Origin: an uncultured Bacteroides sp.
GTDB lineage: Bacteria > Bacteroidota > Bacteroidia > Bacteroidales > Bacteroidaceae
DNA length: 64,000 nucleotides
Reading direction: 5' to 3'
Assembly: GCF_963676325.1 (NCBI RefSeq)
Contig: NZ_OY781099.1
Coordinates: 1,426,001-1,490,000, forward strand
The notes beneath the pieces were generated by a model. It had not been told where the DNA came from and made no database searches. It saw only the letters and a program-made list of their open reading frames with translations. This document shows, piece after piece, positions 40,591 to 48,850 of this stretch. The translations under genes were made by a program, and so were the position numbers. Position 1 is the first letter of the stretch; every line of letters starts with the position of its first letter.

Positions 40591-40857
40591 TTATGTCTGG
40601 CTCAGTAATTCGGCAGACAACGCTTCAACTGAAAGATTATATGTAAATTCGTATTCACTATTTAATTCTTCGGGAACCTGTTCGCCTGATTCGCGCATGC
40701 CTTCTAAATGAAACGGAACAATTTCCTTGATGTTCTTTTTAAGTTCATCTATAGTTTCTCCCGTTGTAATGCATCCTGGAAGGATTGGTAAATATGCTGA
40801 ATAGTTATTTCCTGTATACGACACCTCTACCAATATTTTATTTTCGTTCTTTTCCAT
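40591..40857 (-). CDS. Orphan HicB-like antitoxin family protein
   Basis: The 88-residue protein has the HicB fold: ILVEVSYTGNNYSAYLPILPGCITTGETIDEL is the characteristic RNase-H-like core with the PGC turn, followed by an acidic C-terminus. HicB normally neutralises a HicA mRNA endonuclease encoded next to it. No HicA-like frame (a short basic protein with a catalytic His) lies within 200 bases on either side. It may be a solitary regulator, or its toxin was lost during rearrangement of this region. Confidence 0.75.
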   Translation of the reverse strand: MEKNENKILVEVSYTGNNYSAYLPILPGCITTGETIDELKKNIKEIVPFHLEGMRESGEQVPEELNSEYEFTYNLSVEALSAELLSQT

Positions 40858-41157
40858 AATCGTGTGTCAATTTACATATTAATAATGTTTTAGTCCAATG
40901 AGTAATTATATCTGCATTTTTTATTAAAGTTCAGTTTATATGTATTTACTACAAATATTTATAATTCAAAGATAGTGATAGTACGAACTAATACAAATAA
41001 AAGTTCTCTTTTTTATCTATCAAGATATTATCTTCATCAAAAAGGGGAAGTACCCCCAAAAAAAACTATAAAAAGTTATAGGCAACTTACCAAAAACGAC
41101 ATGTGAAATCCCTTTTTGTTGAATTGCTACGTTATTGCTTTCGTTTTTACCATATAT

Positions 41158-41283
41158 ATTATAATGTTGACGTAAGGCAGGTAGAATATCATTTTATAAA
41201 CCGGAGGATACTACATTATAACAGATAAGAAAGAAGATATCTAGCTATGAAAAGCCTTGTTGATATAAGTTGTGGGCAGATGG
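41158..41283 (+). pseudogene. Relics of the GIY-YIG gene 3' end and the helicase gene 5' end
   Basis: TATAATGTTGACGTAAGGCA then GGTAGAATATCATTT at 41158-41193 matches the 3' end of the interrupted GIY-YIG gene (about 40401-40436) with few changes. Fifty bases on, AGCTATGAAA...TGTTGATAT...CAGATGGG (41243-41284) matches the helicase start region at 35663-35703 and reads MKSLVDISCGQMG then stop, against MENIVDIEYEQTG. The order is reversed relative to the intact genes, as in the junction of a tandem duplication. The rest of the 40858-41421 gap holds no gene that I can see. Confidence 0.75.
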
Positions 41284-41421
41284 GTTAAATAAGATTATAT
41301 AAAAATGTGATTATAAAGATTTTACATCAAAAACGCAAGTCATAAAATCAAAAAAGGAAGTGATGTTGTCATTCTAAAAATATATCTTTATGACTCATTG
41401 TTAATCTTTAAAAAACAGCCT

Positions 41422-42858
41422 ATGAAAAATCTAAAAATGTTTATCAATGGGAAATTTGTAGAAAATGCTTCTGACAAATGGATCAATGTTCTAAACCCTT
41501 CGACTGAAGAAGTTATTTCACTGATGCCCGATGGTAGTGCCGATGATGTAAAAACAGCAATTGATGCAGCAGAAAAGGCGCAGCCTGAGTGGGAAAAAAT
41601 CCCTGCCGTAGAAAGAGGTAGATATCTTAGAATTATTGCAAGCGGTATCAGGAAAAGAGAAGCTGAACTGACTGATATTATTGTGAGAGAGGGTGGCAAA
41701 ACGCAGGCATTGGCAAATGTTGAGGTTTTATTTACCGCTGATTATATGGATTACATGGCCGAATGGGCTCGCCGTTATGAAGGTGAAATCATTCAAAGTG
41801 ACAGACCAAAAGAAAATATATTCCTGTTTAAGAAACCTATTGGTGTAACTACAGGAATCCTTCCCTGGAATTTCCCGTTTTTCTTAATTGCCAGAAAAGC
41901 TGCTCCTGCATTGCTTACCGGAAATACGATCGTAATTAAACCTAGTCAGTTAACGCCGGAGAATGCTTATGTGTTTGCTCAGATTGTGGAAGAATCAGGT
42001 TTGCCTGCAGGCGTTCTCAATATTGTGTTTGGTAAAGGTTCGGTAGTAGGTCATGAACTGGCTGCTAATCCGAAGGTGGGTATGGTTAGTCTCACCGGAA
42101 GTGTGGATGCCGGTCGTCAGACCATGGCTGCTGCTTCAACTAATATCACCAAGGTATCTCTGGAACTAGGTGGAAAAGCTCCTGCTATTGTAATGAATGA
42201 TGCAGACATTGATTTGGCTGTAAAATGCATTATTGCATCCCGGGTTATTAATACCGGACAGGTTTGCAACTGTTGCGAACGTGTTTATGTGCACAAAGAT
42301 ATAAAGGATGAATTCCAGGAAAAGGTGATTGCTGCAATGAAAAAAGTTACTTTTGGAGATCCAAGCAAAATTAAAGAACTGGATATGGGGCCGCTGATTG
42401 ATGCCAATTCTCTGAAATCGGTTCAGGATAAAGTGGATAAAGCTGTTAAGCAAGGAGCTAAGATTGCATGTGGCGGTAAGAAAATAGATAAGAAAGGTTA
42501 TTTCTTTGAACCGACTGTTCTGACAGATGTAACCCACGATATGGATATTGCGCACGAAGAAACCTTTGGTCCGGTGTTGCCAATCATTGAATTTACTGAT
42601 TTAGATAAAGCTATTGAATGGGCCAACGATTGCGAATATGGACTTACTTCATCTGTATATACAAAGAACCTGAACACTGCGTTGAAGTTGGTTCGTGGAT
42701 TGAAGTTTGGTGAAACGTATATCAACAGAGAGAACTTTGAGGCAATGCAGGGATTCCATGCCGGATGGCGTAAATCGGGTATTGGTGGTGCTGATGGTAA
42801 ACACGGCCTGGAAGAGTATTTACAAACTCATGTTGTATATGTTGAAACTCAGGATTGA
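41422..42858 (+). CDS. aldA: Aldehyde dehydrogenase, lactaldehyde dehydrogenase (AldA) type
   Basis: The frame is open from a TTG at 41398, but ATG 41422 (MKNLKMFINGKFV) is the standard start; the product has 478 residues. PWNFPFFLIARKAAPALLTG (about 150) and IKPSQLTPEN bind NAD, SLTGSVDAGR holds the cofactor phosphate, LELGGKAP gives the general-base Glu (about 248), and NTGQVCNCCERVYV gives the catalytic Cys (about 283). It oxidises lactaldehyde, glycolaldehyde or similar to the acid with NAD. The AldA name rests on overall resemblance; other substrates of this family are possible. Confidence 0.88.
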   Translation: MKNLKMFINGKFVENASDKWINVLNPSTEEVISLMPDGSADDVKTAIDAAEKAQPEWEKIPAVERGRYLRIIASGIRKREAELTDIIVREGGKTQALANVEVLFTADYMDYMAEWARRYEGEIIQSDRPKENIFLFKKPIGVTTGILPWNFPFFLIARKAAPALLTGNTIVIKPSQLTPENAYVFAQIVEESGLPAGVLNIVFGKGSVVGHELAANPKVGMVSLTGSVDAGRQTMAAASTNITKVSLELGGKAPAIVMNDADIDLAVKCIIASRVINTGQVCNCCERVYVHKDIKDEFQEKVIAAMKKVTFGDPSKIKELDMGPLIDANSLKSVQDKVDKAVKQGAKIACGGKKIDKKGYFFEPTVLTDVTHDMDIAHEETFGPVLPIIEFTDLDKAIEWANDCEYGLTSSVYTKNLNTALKLVRGLKFGETYINRENFEAMQGFHAGWRKSGIGGADGKHGLEEYLQTHVVYVETQD

Positions 42859-42888
42859 GAGATAATTTATAATGAATAATTTTTGATA

Positions 42889-42956
42889 AATGTTCACTGA
42901 AACGAAGATCTTTGAAAAGCAACGGCTGCAAAGATGTATAGGTTTCAGTGAACATT
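42889..42956. terminator. Long convergent terminator hairpin
   Basis: AATGTTCACTGAAAC at 42889-42903 is perfectly complementary to 42942-42956. The 38-base loop contains a second stem (ATCTTTG with CAAAGAT). It lies between the convergent aldehyde dehydrogenase and TonB receptor genes. Confidence 0.75.
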
Positions 42957-42977
42957 GTTTTTATAGAAGTTTGTTCC

Positions 42978-45350
42978 CTAAAACTCAAAAGTAACTCCCA
43001 AAGTAGGAATCACCGTACCGCTATCCTGACTAATGTATTTCATTTTATACCGTTGCTGACCTGCTGGTGCAGAAGGATTTTCAATTACTCCGGTACTCAT
43101 TAAGGCATCGGCTTGCTTAATCTGGCTTCCGGTTATGTTCTGCAAATCAATGTAGAAACCAAGCATGTATTTCTTTAAATAGAAAGTCTTGTCAACTCTC
43201 AGGTCTATGCGGGTATAGGCAGATAAACGTTCGGTATTGTATCTGGAATAATCATAATATGCACGTCCTTGCGCATCCCATGCGGTTACCAGTGAAGACT
43301 TGTTCACATCATAAGGTGTGTAGGGCGCACCGCCTATGCTGCTGATTTTTGCTCCGAAGCTCCAGTTATTAGAGAAATTATAGGTACCACCCAGATTAAA
43401 GATGTATTTGTTATCCCACGAAGAAGCGATGTACTGACTTTGCTCGTCTTTTCTGTATTCACTTTTAAAGAGGGTAAGGGCAGAGGATAGATTCAGCTTT
43501 TTCACAATAATCCATTTCGCCATCAACTCAACTCCGTATGATCGCCCCTGAGCAGTGGGTGTGAGTTCTTCGTTTCCCACTACGCCATAGTCAGCTCCTT
43601 TATCTGCAAGTGGGATGTTATCATTAACGGAAAAAGGAATTTTATCATACTTCTTGTAGAATCCTTCGGCGGTAATCTGTAGATTCTCACTGTGCTTGTA
43701 AGTCAGCCCGGCACTGTACTGGTCAACCGTTACATATCCCAGACCTTTATTGAGGTAAATTCCGTTGTTATCTTTGTAGCCCAGTGCGGTATAAGCCGGC
43801 AACTGATAATATCGGCCTACATTTCCACTGAAATAAACATCGCCGACAATCTGGTAGGATAGGGATAACCTTGGCGAAAGCTGATTGCTGAGCTTATTCA
43901 TCTGTGAGGTATAATTGCAGGCATCGCCTCTTACTCCCAGCGAAACAGTCATCCGTTCATCGGGCGATTCATAATTCATGGTTCCAAAGAATCCCCATCT
44001 GACCATATCCAGAAAAGTGTGGTAGTTGTATGTCTTCGATTGATTGGTATATGCCTTCTGAAAAGTAGTATTGGTATATTGAGTGTGGTCCAGATTTGCT
44101 CCGAAGTTCACTTTCATTGTTCCGAAGGTGGAGGCATTTTCTACGCGTAGTTTAGTCTCTTGATCCAGCGAACCATATTTCAAGGTCAGATTATCAGGAG
44201 TGCTTTCATCATTTCTGAGATACTTAGTGAGGTGATTGTTCTGATAGCTGTGACTCAAAACCACAGTCTGGATATGTGCGCCTGCATAATGTTTGTAGAC
44301 CGAACCAAGGGTGAATGTTTCCTGCTTAACAGTGGGCAGGTAACTGAGTATGTATTCTGCTTTTTCACCCGTGAGATTTGTATTGAGTTTCATGTTGTCA
44401 ATACCTGTAAGTCCAAGGAATGTAATCTCATTATGTTGAGAAAGGCGCGTTTTAATTTTAAACTGTGCATCGGTGTATGTTGGCAGAAAGGGCAATCCCA
44501 GAGCTTTGAAAAGGAATTGCAGGTATGACTGACGGACAGAAGCCAAATAAGTTGTTTTTTTGCTCAGATGTCCGTTGGAAGTAAGAGAAAATTCTGCTGC
44601 TCCAAGAGTGGCTTTCATGGAGTTCTTTTCCATGTTTCCGTCACGCAACTTGAAATCGAGCACGGAACTCAACGCATTTCCACGACTTGCTGGGAAGGCT
44701 CCTGTGTAGAATCCCACTTCACGGATAAGGTCGGCATTGATAATACCTACCGGACCGCCGGATGCTCCCTGCGTACTGAAGTGATTGATATTGGGAATCT
44801 CCACTCCATCCATAAAGAAGCGGTTTTCCGAAGGACCGCCTCCGCGAACAATCAGATCGTTACGGTATCCCACCGGCGAGTATCCCACACCTGCATAGTT
44901 CTGCACAATACGTGAAATGTCGCGGTTGGCACCGGGACTCTTTTCTATTTCCTGTAATCCGATAAGACGAAGGCCCACCGGACTCTCGGGATTCCTTCTG
45001 AAAACGGAAGCAGTGACGCTGACTTCATTCAGGTGAGTCACATTTTCTTCCAGTTCCACGGTGATGAAAAGATCTTTTGTGGAAAGAATGTATTCAGGAG
45101 TAAGCACAGTGTTGTATCCCACTGCCGAAACCTGCAAACGATAGATTCCCGGTGTAATATTTTTAATGGTAAAGTTTCCCAGAGAATCGGTTACAGAGCC
45201 TTGGCCTGTACCGTAAATGCCTACACTGGCAAAGGAAACCGGTTCGCGCTTTCCTTTATCAATCACTTTACCTTTTAATGAAACTTTCTGTTGGGCAGCC
45301 GCTGTTAGAGCGATACATATAAATAGGAATATATAGATTATCCGTTTCAT
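42978..45350 (-). CDS. TonB-dependent receptor with N-terminal carboxypeptidase-like domain
   Basis: The 790-residue outer membrane protein has a signal peptide (to AAAQQ, about residue 20), a CarboxypepD_reg-like beta-sandwich (about 22-105; LKGKVIDKGKREPVSFASVG), a plug domain (about 115-230; RNDLIVRGGGPSENRFFMDG) and a beta-barrel ending TLGVTFEF. It is of the FecA/CirA-like build without the SusC-type extensions and lacks a SusD partner. It should import an unidentified ligand. A divergent secreted esterase gene lies 119 bases upstream and may share regulation. Confidence 0.88.
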   Translation of the reverse strand: MKRIIYIFLFICIALTAAAQQKVSLKGKVIDKGKREPVSFASVGIYGTGQGSVTDSLGNFTIKNITPGIYRLQVSAVGYNTVLTPEYILSTKDLFITVELEENVTHLNEVSVTASVFRRNPESPVGLRLIGLQEIEKSPGANRDISRIVQNYAGVGYSPVGYRNDLIVRGGGPSENRFFMDGVEIPNINHFSTQGASGGPVGIINADLIREVGFYTGAFPASRGNALSSVLDFKLRDGNMEKNSMKATLGAAEFSLTSNGHLSKKTTYLASVRQSYLQFLFKALGLPFLPTYTDAQFKIKTRLSQHNEITFLGLTGIDNMKLNTNLTGEKAEYILSYLPTVKQETFTLGSVYKHYAGAHIQTVVLSHSYQNNHLTKYLRNDESTPDNLTLKYGSLDQETKLRVENASTFGTMKVNFGANLDHTQYTNTTFQKAYTNQSKTYNYHTFLDMVRWGFFGTMNYESPDERMTVSLGVRGDACNYTSQMNKLSNQLSPRLSLSYQIVGDVYFSGNVGRYYQLPAYTALGYKDNNGIYLNKGLGYVTVDQYSAGLTYKHSENLQITAEGFYKKYDKIPFSVNDNIPLADKGADYGVVGNEELTPTAQGRSYGVELMAKWIIVKKLNLSSALTLFKSEYRKDEQSQYIASSWDNKYIFNLGGTYNFSNNWSFGAKISSIGGAPYTPYDVNKSSLVTAWDAQGRAYYDYSRYNTERLSAYTRIDLRVDKTFYLKKYMLGFYIDLQNITGSQIKQADALMSTGVIENPSAPAGQQRYKMKYISQDSGTVIPTLGVTFEF

Positions 45351-45469
45351 AAGATGTTCATTTTTTATGTATTAACAAAAATAGGCTAAAAATGTTACAT
45401 GCTTCTCTCTTTTTGTCTATTTTTGCGGCATCTTTGACAAAGAATAATTAAATATTAATCAATTGAAAT

Positions 45470-46291
45470 ATGAAAAACCGTATTTTTTCTTTATCCTTTC
45501 TGCTGCTGTTTGCTTTTGTAGTAAGCGTAAGTGCGGCAAAAGTAGACACTCTACTAGTGAAAAGTCCTTCCATGAACAAAGATGTTAAGGTGGTAGTCAT
45601 TGCACCCGATGGTACTAAAGCATCAAAGAATGCAACTTATCCGGTTCTTTATCTCTTGCATGGCTACAGTGGTAATGCCAAAAGCTGGATAGAACTAAAA
45701 CCAAATCTACCAGAAATTGTCGATCAGAATAAGATAATCATTGTATGCCCTGACGGTAAAAATAGTTGGTACTGGGACAGTCCCAAAGATCCTTCTTATA
45801 AATATGAAACATTTGTTTCTGATGAACTGGTAAAGTATGTGGATGCTCATTATAAAACTATTGCCGACAAGAAAGGACGTGCCATTACCGGTCTCAGCAT
45901 GGGTGGTCACGGAGCATTGTGGCTGGCTTTCCGTCATAAAGATATATTTGGTGCGGCAGGAAGTACCAGTGGTGGAGTAGATATTCGTCCTTTCCCTACA
46001 AATTGGGAAATGAGCAAACAGTTGGGTGAATTTGCTGCCAACAAGAAGTCATGGGATGAACACACAGTAATCAATCAGATAGATAAGATTGAGAACGGTG
46101 ACCTGGCAATTATCATCGACTGTGGCGAGAGTGATTTCTTCCTTAACGTGAACAAGGATCTTCACGAACGTTTACTGGGACGGAAGATTGATCATGATTT
46201 TATTACCCGTCCTGGAGTTCATAACGGTAAATACTGGAATAACTCCATTGATTATCAGCTTCTGTTCTTCAAGAAGTTCTTTGAGAGATAA
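45470..46291 (+). CDS. Secreted esterase, alpha/beta hydrolase (esterase D/feruloyl esterase-like)
   Basis: The 273-residue product has a signal peptide (to VSAAK, about residue 24). PVLYLLHGYSGNAKSWIE is the oxyanion region, ITGLSMGGHGALWLA at about residues 139-153 holds the nucleophile Ser in GLSMGG, CGESDFF is the Asp region and PGVHNGKYWNNSI carries the His. The length and motifs match the esterase D/putative feruloyl or S-formylglutathione hydrolase-like clan used by Bacteroides for carbohydrate esters. A TATTTTTG -7 box lies at 45418-45425. Confidence 0.88.
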   Translation: MKNRIFSLSFLLLFAFVVSVSAAKVDTLLVKSPSMNKDVKVVVIAPDGTKASKNATYPVLYLLHGYSGNAKSWIELKPNLPEIVDQNKIIIVCPDGKNSWYWDSPKDPSYKYETFVSDELVKYVDAHYKTIADKKGRAITGLSMGGHGALWLAFRHKDIFGAAGSTSGGVDIRPFPTNWEMSKQLGEFAANKKSWDEHTVINQIDKIENGDLAIIIDCGESDFFLNVNKDLHERLLGRKIDHDFITRPGVHNGKYWNNSIDYQLLFFKKFFER

Positions 46292-46298
46292 CAGTTTG

Positions 46299-47690
46299 TT
46301 ATCTCTTTACAGGAGCTAACCATGCTCCGTTTGTCTTCTTTCTGTCCAAAGATGATTGACCGATATTCAATCCGATAGATACAGATCTGGTGCTGGCGGC
46401 TTTAGCGACGCTGGCACCATTTATTAATGCAAGCGCCTGCTTCAGCATAATCTCGTTTTCATTTCCCAGTTCCCTGAAAGCATTATAATCTGCCGATTCA
46501 TTCAGCACTAAATCTGGTGTAAATCCACTGGCATAATCAGACTTATCTTCCGCATTATAGACCATGCATATAATAGGATGAATGGTCCAGTTAAATTCGC
46601 TGAATTCATAAGCCTGCGATCCCAGATTCTTTCCTTCCGTAGTGGCTCCTATTAATGTAACGTTCATAAACGGTTTCAATCCGTTGATCAGCGCTTCAGA
46701 TGCTGAGGCTGTGTAGTTGCTTACCAATACATACAGGCGGGAAAGATTCAGATTTGCCCCATCTTTTATTAAACTGCTGTTAAAGGTAAAGGTGTATTGA
46801 GCAGGATTCATTTTAGCATTAAATTTTGTAACACAGAATGTTTTGCCAAGTGCCGAGCTGGGAGCCAGCATAGTACTAAGCAGCTGACTGGTGGATAGAT
46901 ATCCTCCCGGATTGTAGCGTAGATCGAGAATAAAGTCCTGCACATTCTGGCTCTTGTAGGCAGCAAATACCTGGCGTAACTCGTTCTCGTAAGTATTATC
47001 ATCAGCATTATCACCCGGCCCTGTAGAGAAGCGGTTGTACATAAGGTAAGCTATCTTACTTCCCGAAGTACTGGTGAACACCTTATTTACCAGAATAGGA
47101 TCATTGTTCACCGCCCGTGCTGCTGCTAAGGTAAGTGTGCCGCTTTCTGCAAATGGAGTTTTTGCATTGCCAGTGAATACTCCCAAGGTAAGATTTATTC
47201 CGCTTCCGGTAAGTAGCTCAGTATAATTTGAACTGGTTATCTTTTTCCCATCAAAGGAAAGAATCCAGTCGCCACGTTTAAGTCCGGCATCACTGGCTGG
47301 GCTTCCCGGAAGTACATAAAGCACCCGGGCATAGCGTGTAGTGTCTGTGGTATAGCTCAAAAACTCAAATCCGTAAGATGAACTTTCGTCTATGCTTTTG
47401 GTTGCAACTTTTTTCTGCTCTATCCAGGAGTAATAACTGTTATTCTTTTTTTCCTTACTGGATAGTATGGTATAGAAGAATACATCCGGATTGGCATAAA
47501 AATTAAGTTTGCTGCTTGCAGGAATTTCGTTATACCAAAGATAAACGCTGTCCATTAAACTGTAAATCTGAGAATTCACACCTTCAGTGTCTCTGTATTC
47601 CAGTGATCTGTCATCTCCTTTGCAGGAGGTGAACAGAGTGGAAATTGTTGTTCCCAGGAGAACAATGAGAATATATAATTTGTTGTTCAT
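46299..47690 (-). CDS. S41 family C-terminal processing peptidase, lipoprotein
   Basis: The 463-residue protein has a lipobox (LFTSC, Cys at about residue 23), an N-terminal helical part (about 30-90), a PDZ domain (about 105-180; YVLPGSPASDAGLKRGDWIL) and an S41 tail-specific protease domain (about 195-420). DLRYNPGGYLSTSQLL is the substrate-strand motif and VSNYTASASEALINGL carries the catalytic Ser; the Lys general base is likely in TTEGKNLGSQ. It acts at the outer membrane or periplasm on exposed C-termini. It is convergent with the esterase gene and eight bases from its stop. Confidence 0.9.
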   Translation of the reverse strand: MNNKLYILIVLLGTTISTLFTSCKGDDRSLEYRDTEGVNSQIYSLMDSVYLWYNEIPASSKLNFYANPDVFFYTILSSKEKKNNSYYSWIEQKKVATKSIDESSSYGFEFLSYTTDTTRYARVLYVLPGSPASDAGLKRGDWILSFDGKKITSSNYTELLTGSGINLTLGVFTGNAKTPFAESGTLTLAAARAVNNDPILVNKVFTSTSGSKIAYLMYNRFSTGPGDNADDNTYENELRQVFAAYKSQNVQDFILDLRYNPGGYLSTSQLLSTMLAPSSALGKTFCVTKFNAKMNPAQYTFTFNSSLIKDGANLNLSRLYVLVSNYTASASEALINGLKPFMNVTLIGATTEGKNLGSQAYEFSEFNWTIHPIICMVYNAEDKSDYASGFTPDLVLNESADYNAFRELGNENEIMLKQALALINGASVAKAASTRSVSIGLNIGQSSLDRKKTNGAWLAPVKR

Positions 47691-47744
47691 TTTTTATAGC
47701 TTTCTACATTTTGAATTGCAAACTTAGTAATTCTTATTGATTTA

Positions 47745-47760
47745 TACCACAATTGTGGTA
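47745..47760. promoter_or_regulatory. Perfect 16-bp palindrome upstream of cysK
   Basis: TACCACAATTGTGGTA is a perfect palindrome in the divergent region between the S41 protease and cysK. It lies about 24 bp upstream of the cysK -33-like TTG (47784) and overlaps the expected -33 zone of the leftward promoter (TAAGTTTG box at 47719-47726). Dyad operators of this size suit a dimeric regulator of the Rrf2 type, but the protein is not identified. Confidence 0.6.
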
Positions 47761-47783
47761 CGAAAATGACTATTTTACGTGAT

Positions 47784-47813
47784 TGTGTACCCTCACCTCA
47801 CACACTATCTTTG
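47784..47813 (+). promoter_or_regulatory. cysK promoter
   Basis: A TTG at 47784-47786 and a TATCTTTG -7 box at 47806-47813 have the spacing expected of a Bacteroides promoter; the gene start is 34 bases downstream. Confidence 0.55.
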
Positions 47814-47846
47814 CAATATAAAAAAACAACTAAAAAATTGAATGTT

Positions 47847-48794
47847 ATGGCAAAGATCGCAAAACAATTAACAGACTTGATAGGAAACACTCCTTTGTTG
47901 GAACTTTCTCATTTTAATGCAGTTAAGAATCTGCAGGCAACAGTGATTGCTAAACTTGAGTACTTTAATCCTGCCGGTAGTGTGAAAGACCGTGCGGCGT
48001 TTGCAATGATTCAGAGTGCTGAGGAAAAAGGCTTGCTGAAAGCAAATAGTGTGATTGTAGAACCAACCAGTGGAAACATGGGAGTGGGACTGGCATTTGT
48101 TTCGGCCGTTAAAAAATATAAACTGATATTGACCATGCCCGACACCATGAGTGTGGAAAGAAGAAATCTGCTTAAAGCTCTTGGCGCAACAATTGTTCTT
48201 ACTCCAGGTGCGGAAGGAATGAAAGGTGCTATTGCAAAGGCTACTGAAATAAAGAACGAAACTCCGGATGCAGTAATTCTGCAACAGTTTGAGAATCCTG
48301 CTAACCCGGAAATTCATAGTAAAACTACCGGAGAAGAGGTTTGGAGAGATACCGATGGTGAGGTGGACATCTTTGTAGCTGGTGTAGGAACAGGCGGAAC
48401 TGTTTCCGGAGTAGGAGAGACATTGAAGAGACATAATCCGAATGTGAAGATTGTAGCTGTTGAACCTTTGGATTCACCGGTATTATCGGGAGGAAAATCG
48501 GGTCCGCATAAGATTCAGGGAATTGGAGCTGGATTCGTACCTGGAAACTTTAAGATAGAAGTGGTGGATGAAATTCTTCAGGTGAGCAATGACGATGCAA
48601 TCCGTACCGGTCGTGAACTGGCTTCTCAGGAAGGTTTGCTTGTAGGTATCTCATCAGGTGCAGCAGTCTTTGCAGCAGTTGAACTTGCTAAACGACCTGA
48701 AAACGCAGGAAAGAAAATTGTAGTATTGCTACCCGATACCGGAGAACGCTATCTTTCAACTCTTCTTTATGCATTTGAAGAATATCCATTATAA
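47847..48794 (+). CDS. cysK: Cysteine synthase A (O-acetylserine sulfhydrylase)
   Basis: The frame is open from 47766, but the -7 box at 47806 lies inside that extension and the family start is MAKIAKQLTDLIGNTPL at 47847, giving 315 residues. NPAGSVKDRAAF contains the PLP Lys (about residue 45), EPTSGNMGVGLAF is the substrate loop, GVGTGGTVSG binds the PLP phosphate, and GISSGAAVFAA closes the site. It makes cysteine from O-acetylserine and sulfide. It is followed after 56 bases by an O-acetylhomoserine sulfhydrylase gene, forming a sulfur-assimilation pair. Confidence 0.95.
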   Translation: MAKIAKQLTDLIGNTPLLELSHFNAVKNLQATVIAKLEYFNPAGSVKDRAAFAMIQSAEEKGLLKANSVIVEPTSGNMGVGLAFVSAVKKYKLILTMPDTMSVERRNLLKALGATIVLTPGAEGMKGAIAKATEIKNETPDAVILQQFENPANPEIHSKTTGEEVWRDTDGEVDIFVAGVGTGGTVSGVGETLKRHNPNVKIVAVEPLDSPVLSGGKSGPHKIQGIGAGFVPGNFKIEVVDEILQVSNDDAIRTGRELASQEGLLVGISSGAAVFAAVELAKRPENAGKKIVVLLPDTGERYLSTLLYAFEEYPL

Positions 48795-48850
48795 AACACG
48801 ATTGATTTCAGTATATATTAATAATTGAACACTTATAAAGAATAAAGAAT

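Noticed and set aside
41398..41421. TTG start for the aldehyde dehydrogenase
   Set aside because: ATG 41422 matches the usual N-terminus of the family.
40475..41421. HicA toxin partner for the HicB-like gene
   Set aside because: No short basic frame with the HicA pattern on either strand near 40591-40857.
47766..47846. Longer cysK start at 47766
   Set aside because: The extension contains the likely promoter -7 box at 47806 and is not like any family N-terminus; ATG 47847 fits.
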